Source: an uncultured Treponema sp.
GTDB taxonomy: Bacteria; Spirochaetota; Spirochaetia; Treponematales; Treponemataceae
Direction: 5' to 3'
Length of the DNA stretch: 16,029 nucleotides
Assembly (NCBI GenBank): GCA_937915735.1
Contig: CALGGS010000152.1
Span: 1 to 16,029 of the forward strand
The notes under the pieces were generated by a model. That model did not search any database. It saw only the letters and a list, made by a program, of their open reading frames with translations, and was not told where the DNA came from. A program made the translations under genes and the position numbers. Numbering within the stretch: the stretch's first letter is position 1; every line of letters begins with the position of its first letter. This document shows, in pieces, positions 14,383 through 16,029 of the stretch.

Positions 14383-15069
14383 TCATTCCACTTTCCTTTC
14401 CCCTTCCACATCATTTAAAATGTATGTGTCAAAAAGCGTTCCTTCCTCCAAGTCCTTCTCCGTCTTAAAATCACAAATCCAAAGTGGCAGACCGCAATAT
14501 TTATAAAATGTGTCGGCTGCATCATCAAGCTTCCAGCCTCCATCCAGTAAATCTTCCAGCAGCTGATATTCAGCCTTGTTGGTGGCGGCAATGATTTTAG
14601 TTGAATGAAAAAAGGGTACGATATATTCTGCTGCTTCTGCGAGTATTTGCCCCAGGCCTTTTTGGATATGCTCTGAATCCTCGGTTTCTATGAATTCACC
14701 CCAGTTGCTTTTGGGCTGATTATGGAAGGTATCCCTAATGTGTAATTCCAGGGATTTTTCCTTCATAAAAATAAACCATTGCCTGAAATGCCCGTCAACA
14801 AGACGCTCAAAACGGATGTCCAGATTATATTTAAATGAAGATTTATAGTCGTCATAACAGTACAATCTCCAGCCGTCATGAATCCATTTGTCCTCGAATT
14901 TCACATGGCGGCCTTTTATTTGCTGAATAACCGTAATTTCGCCAGGTTTTGCGCGTTTTTCAATTTCATTAAGGAATTGTGCGGCATTTTTAATCGGAAT
15001 GTCGTGGTCAAAATAATAAACGACCTGCCCTGAAAGATATTCATCTCTGTCTCGTGTTTCTAAAAGCAT
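14383..15069 (-). CDS. Hypothetical protein, 228 aa, unrecognised
   Basis: The protein is cytoplasmic by appearance: no signal peptide or long hydrophobic segment. It mixes acidic, aromatic and helical stretches (WIHDGWRLYCYDDYKS, GRHVKFEDKW, LLEDLLDGGWKLDDAADTFY). The repeated pattern of a Trp-rich DGW...L.CY/YKY motif near residues 65-75 and 175-195 hints at an internally duplicated fold. AGGAGA lies about 4-5 nt before the ATG at 15067-15069, so the start is well supported. The gap to the upstream 99-aa gene is 18 bp, indicating an operon, and the 38-aa gene may follow in the same transcript. I cannot assign a family; a role with the neighbouring one-helix membrane protein is the only contextual clue. 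Confidence 0.75.
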   Translation of the reverse strand: MLLETRDRDEYLSGQVVYYFDHDIPIKNAAQFLNEIEKRAKPGEITVIQQIKGRHVKFEDKWIHDGWRLYCYDDYKSSFKYNLDIRFERLVDGHFRQWFIFMKEKSLELHIRDTFHNQPKSNWGEFIETEDSEHIQKGLGQILAEAAEYIVPFFHSTKIIAATNKAEYQLLEDLLDGGWKLDDAADTFYKYCGLPLWICDFKTEKDLEEGTLFDTYILNDVEGERKVE

Positions 15070-15087
15070 AGCTTCTCCTATAAAAAG

Positions 15088-15387
15088 TTAAAAATCCATC
15101 TGGTCGATTAAGTCTTCATTATCCGCAAGAAAAAGCTCGCCGTCCCCATAAGGAAGTCCGCCATAAAGGGGGCTGTCATAACTGCCGGATTCATAACCCT
15201 CAGCCTCGTCAAAGCGGGCGGGGCTGTAATCTTCATCGTAATCATCAATTTCATCGTAGTAATAACAGCGTTTTTGTCGTGGCGGCTGGTGATTAAACCA
15301 TTCATCTCCCTTTAGTCCGAGAACGATAGCAATGATAAGCAGTGGAATAAGAACTGGCGAACATAAAACTAAAACTATTAATCCCAT
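15088..15387 (-). CDS. Small membrane protein with an acidic cytoplasmic or periplasmic tail, 99 aa
   Basis: Residues about 2-25 (GLIVLVLCSPVLIPLLIIAI and following) form one transmembrane helix. Next come a short basic patch (PPRQKRC, about 35-41) and a long tail very rich in Asp, Glu, Tyr and Gly (DEIDDYDEDYS, YESGSYDSPLYGG, LADNEDLIDQMDF). It has no lipobox; the cysteine at residue 9 lies inside the helix. AGGAGG lies 5 nt before the ATG. It is the first gene of a probable operon with the 228-aa protein 18 bp downstream. I do not recognise a family. The acidic tail could act as an interaction platform for that protein, which is speculation. Confidence 0.7.
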   Translation of the reverse strand: MGLIVLVLCSPVLIPLLIIAIVLGLKGDEWFNHQPPRQKRCYYYDEIDDYDEDYSPARFDEAEGYESGSYDSPLYGGLPYGDGELFLADNEDLIDQMDF

Positions 15388-15414
15388 AAAAACCTCCTGA
15401 ATAATTTCTAGGCG

Positions 15415-15448
15415 AAGCGGTCTTGCAGGCTACACAAGGCCGTTTTTT
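15415..15448 (+). terminator. Plus-strand terminator-like hairpin in the leader of the 99-aa gene
   Basis: CGGTCTTG (15418-15425) pairs with CAAGGCCG (15435-15442), with one wobble, and is followed by six T on the plus strand. No intact plus-strand gene lies upstream nearer than the WYL gene. It may end antisense or read-through transcription, or be a relic. Confidence 0.5.
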
Positions 15449-15493
15449 AGCTTTCTGGAATTAAGTATATCAGTTAGAGGTGCCAAAGAATGA

Positions 15494-15523
15494 CACTGTA
15501 GTTTAAATTTTTGATTTTTTTTG
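15494..15523 (+). repeat. 30-bp direct repeat, copy 2
   Basis: It is identical over 30 bases to 12797-12826. Here the sequence runs straight into GAGGGGGCGTTCC instead of a -10 box and start codon, so any promoter is broken. It immediately precedes the truncated XRE gene. Confidence 0.85.
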
Positions 15524-15524
15524 A

Positions 15525-15547
15525 GGGGGCGTTCCTCCAAGCCTTCG
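15525..15547 (+). repeat. GGGGCGTTCC repeat, copy 2
   Basis: GGGGGCGTTCCTCC then AAGCCTTCG parallels the sequence after the WYL gene (13837-13855): shared GGGGCGTTCC, then GCCTTCG. In this copy it directly abuts the 30-bp repeat and is read into the XRE remnant. Related GGGGCGTT sequences form the arms of the terminator at 15831-15871. Confidence 0.55.
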
Positions 15548-15724
15548 TTTGATTTATTAATAAAGCTTGCCTATGCTTTAGAAGTAGAGCCATGCGATTT
15601 ATTTTTGAGAAATTCAAGTAATGCACAAAAAGAAATATGCGATTTTTTACGAATGGAACTTCCACAGTATATAAAAGAAATTACCGATAAAAAATTTCCA
15701 ATTCAAGAAACTGATAATAATTAA
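15536..15724 (+). pseudogene. Truncated XRE-family HTH regulator (C-terminal part only)
   Basis: The open frame contains KPSFDLLIKLAYALEVEPCD followed by LFL, the second half of a Cro/CI-type HTH (the usual form is GKSxPSLDTLIKIAxALGVSLxDLF). A charged helical tail continues to TAA 15722-15724. The first half of the HTH, including the recognition helix, and any normal start are missing. The frame can be read back only to a TTG at 15521 inside the repeats, with no Shine-Dalgarno sequence. The N-terminal coding part appears to have been replaced by the 30-bp and GGGGCGTTCC repeats, so it cannot bind DNA as a normal XRE protein. It is called a pseudogene. Confidence 0.7.
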
Positions 15725-15820
15725 AATATAATTCTGACAAAAAACACCGTTAAAATTAATCAAGAACAGTAGGAAAACACAGTGCGTTTTTCTATATTTA
15801 CACGAGTTTTCATTTTCCTA
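15725..15820. other. AT-rich gap after the XRE remnant
   Basis: No gene is visible. AAAAC/GTTTT arms around 15773-15790 give only a short mismatched hairpin, too weak to call a terminator for the plus-strand remnant. Confidence 0.25.
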
Positions 15821-15871
15821 TAAAAACAAAAACGCCCCCCAGCAAGGAAAAATCTCCTCTCAAGGGGCGTT
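15821..15871 (-). terminator. Rho-independent terminator for a minus-strand gene entering from the right
   Basis: AACGCCCC (15831-15838) pairs perfectly with GGGGCGTT (15864-15871), with AGGA/TCCT able to pair inside. On the minus strand the stem is followed by a U-rich tract (TTTTTGTTTTTA, + strand 15821-15832). It lies about 52 bp beyond the stop codon at 15923-15925. Confidence 0.7.
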
Positions 15872-15922
15872 CGCATTTTCTGTCATCATCGGGCAACTAC
15901 CGCCGCCCGACAATTTGTTTGC

Positions 15923-15994
15923 TTATTTGTACAACTCCACCAGCTTCTGCAAGTGAACGAATCTGTCCTTAGCAGCCTGTTCGTTTGTCGTTCG
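15923..15994 (-). CDS. C-terminal end of a minus-strand gene, possibly disrupted by a repeat
   Basis: A minus-strand frame reads RTTNEQAAKDRFVHLQKLVE then LYK and stops at TAA (15923-15925), followed by a proper terminator. It looks like a real helical protein C-terminus. However, the same frame meets a TAG at 15995-15997 at the edge of a repeat-like sequence (GTTCGCTACGCTCAC, then CTAACGAG). The gene may therefore be cut by a repeat insertion, or its last codons may be in another frame. Too little remains for a family call. Confidence 0.35.
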   Translation of the reverse strand, partial: RTTNEQAAKDRFVHLQKLVELYK

Positions 15995-16029
15995 CTACGC
16001 TCACTAACGAGTTTTCGTGCCGAAAACTC
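15981..16029. repeat. Palindromic interspersed repeat at the right edge
   Basis: GAGTTTTCG (16009-16017) pairs perfectly with CGAAAACTC (16021-16029) around TGC. It is preceded by CTAACGAGTTTT (16004-16015), the same 12 bases that begin hairpin B at 11893-11904. The flank CGTTCGCTACGCTCACTAACG is itself partly palindromic. The window ends inside the element. Confidence 0.55.

Noticed and set aside
1..16029. tRNA, rRNA, insertion sequence transposase, CRISPR or riboswitch
   Set aside because: Both strands were read for these; no cloverleaf, rRNA core motif, transposase-like protein or recognisable riboswitch core was seen.

Overview
The window looks like chromosome from a free-living or host-associated spirochaete of the Treponema type. 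This is an inference from several signs: moderately AT-rich DNA, a PBP1-pseudokinase-AraC regulator fusion of a kind common in spirochaetes, MKK-type Sec signal peptides, and dense palindromic intergenic repeats. No rRNA, tRNA or other species marker is present, so the genus is not proven.

Layout. (1) 1-373: an AT-rich stretch without a convincing gene, holding an array of DnaA-box-like 9-mers (TTTTCCACA and variants). Most are on one strand and spaced 21 bp apart, so it is a candidate replication origin or other DnaA-binding locus. (2) 374-7391, minus strand: a pectin-type carbohydrate uptake locus. In transcription order it has a 1077-1079 aa regulator (PBP1 sensor, degenerate histidine kinase, degenerate receiver, AraC DNA-binding domain), two LplB/YtcP-type ABC permeases and a secreted family-1 solute-binding protein. 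(3) 7637-11285, minus strand: a secreted family-9 pectate lyase and, upstream of it, a small secreted protein that may bind carbohydrate. (4) 11488-12667, minus strand: thioredoxin and a LysM lipoprotein, separated by an unusually structured 210-bp intergenic region with four successive hairpins and an enclosing inverted repeat. (5) 12840-16029: a patchwork region with a more GC-rich WYL-domain regulator on the plus strand, decayed coding fragments, a 38-aa small ORF, two unrecognised minus-strand genes, a truncated XRE regulator, and short repeats shared between these loci.

How the genes fit together (inference): the pectate lyase cleaves polygalacturonate outside the cytoplasm. The binding protein and permeases import the oligogalacturonides; no ATPase is encoded here, so a shared MsmX-type ATPase elsewhere is expected. 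The fusion regulator senses a sugar through its PBP1 domain and controls the operon from the repeat-rich region 3928-4157. Good hairpin terminators separate most of these units.

Points of most interest: the helically phased DnaA-box array; two regulators whose predicted promoters imply leaderless mRNAs; the pseudokinase-AraC fusion; and a 30-bp promoter-like repeat plus a GGGGCGTTCC element that bracket the WYL gene at one locus but lie side by side at a second locus, next to a truncated XRE gene.
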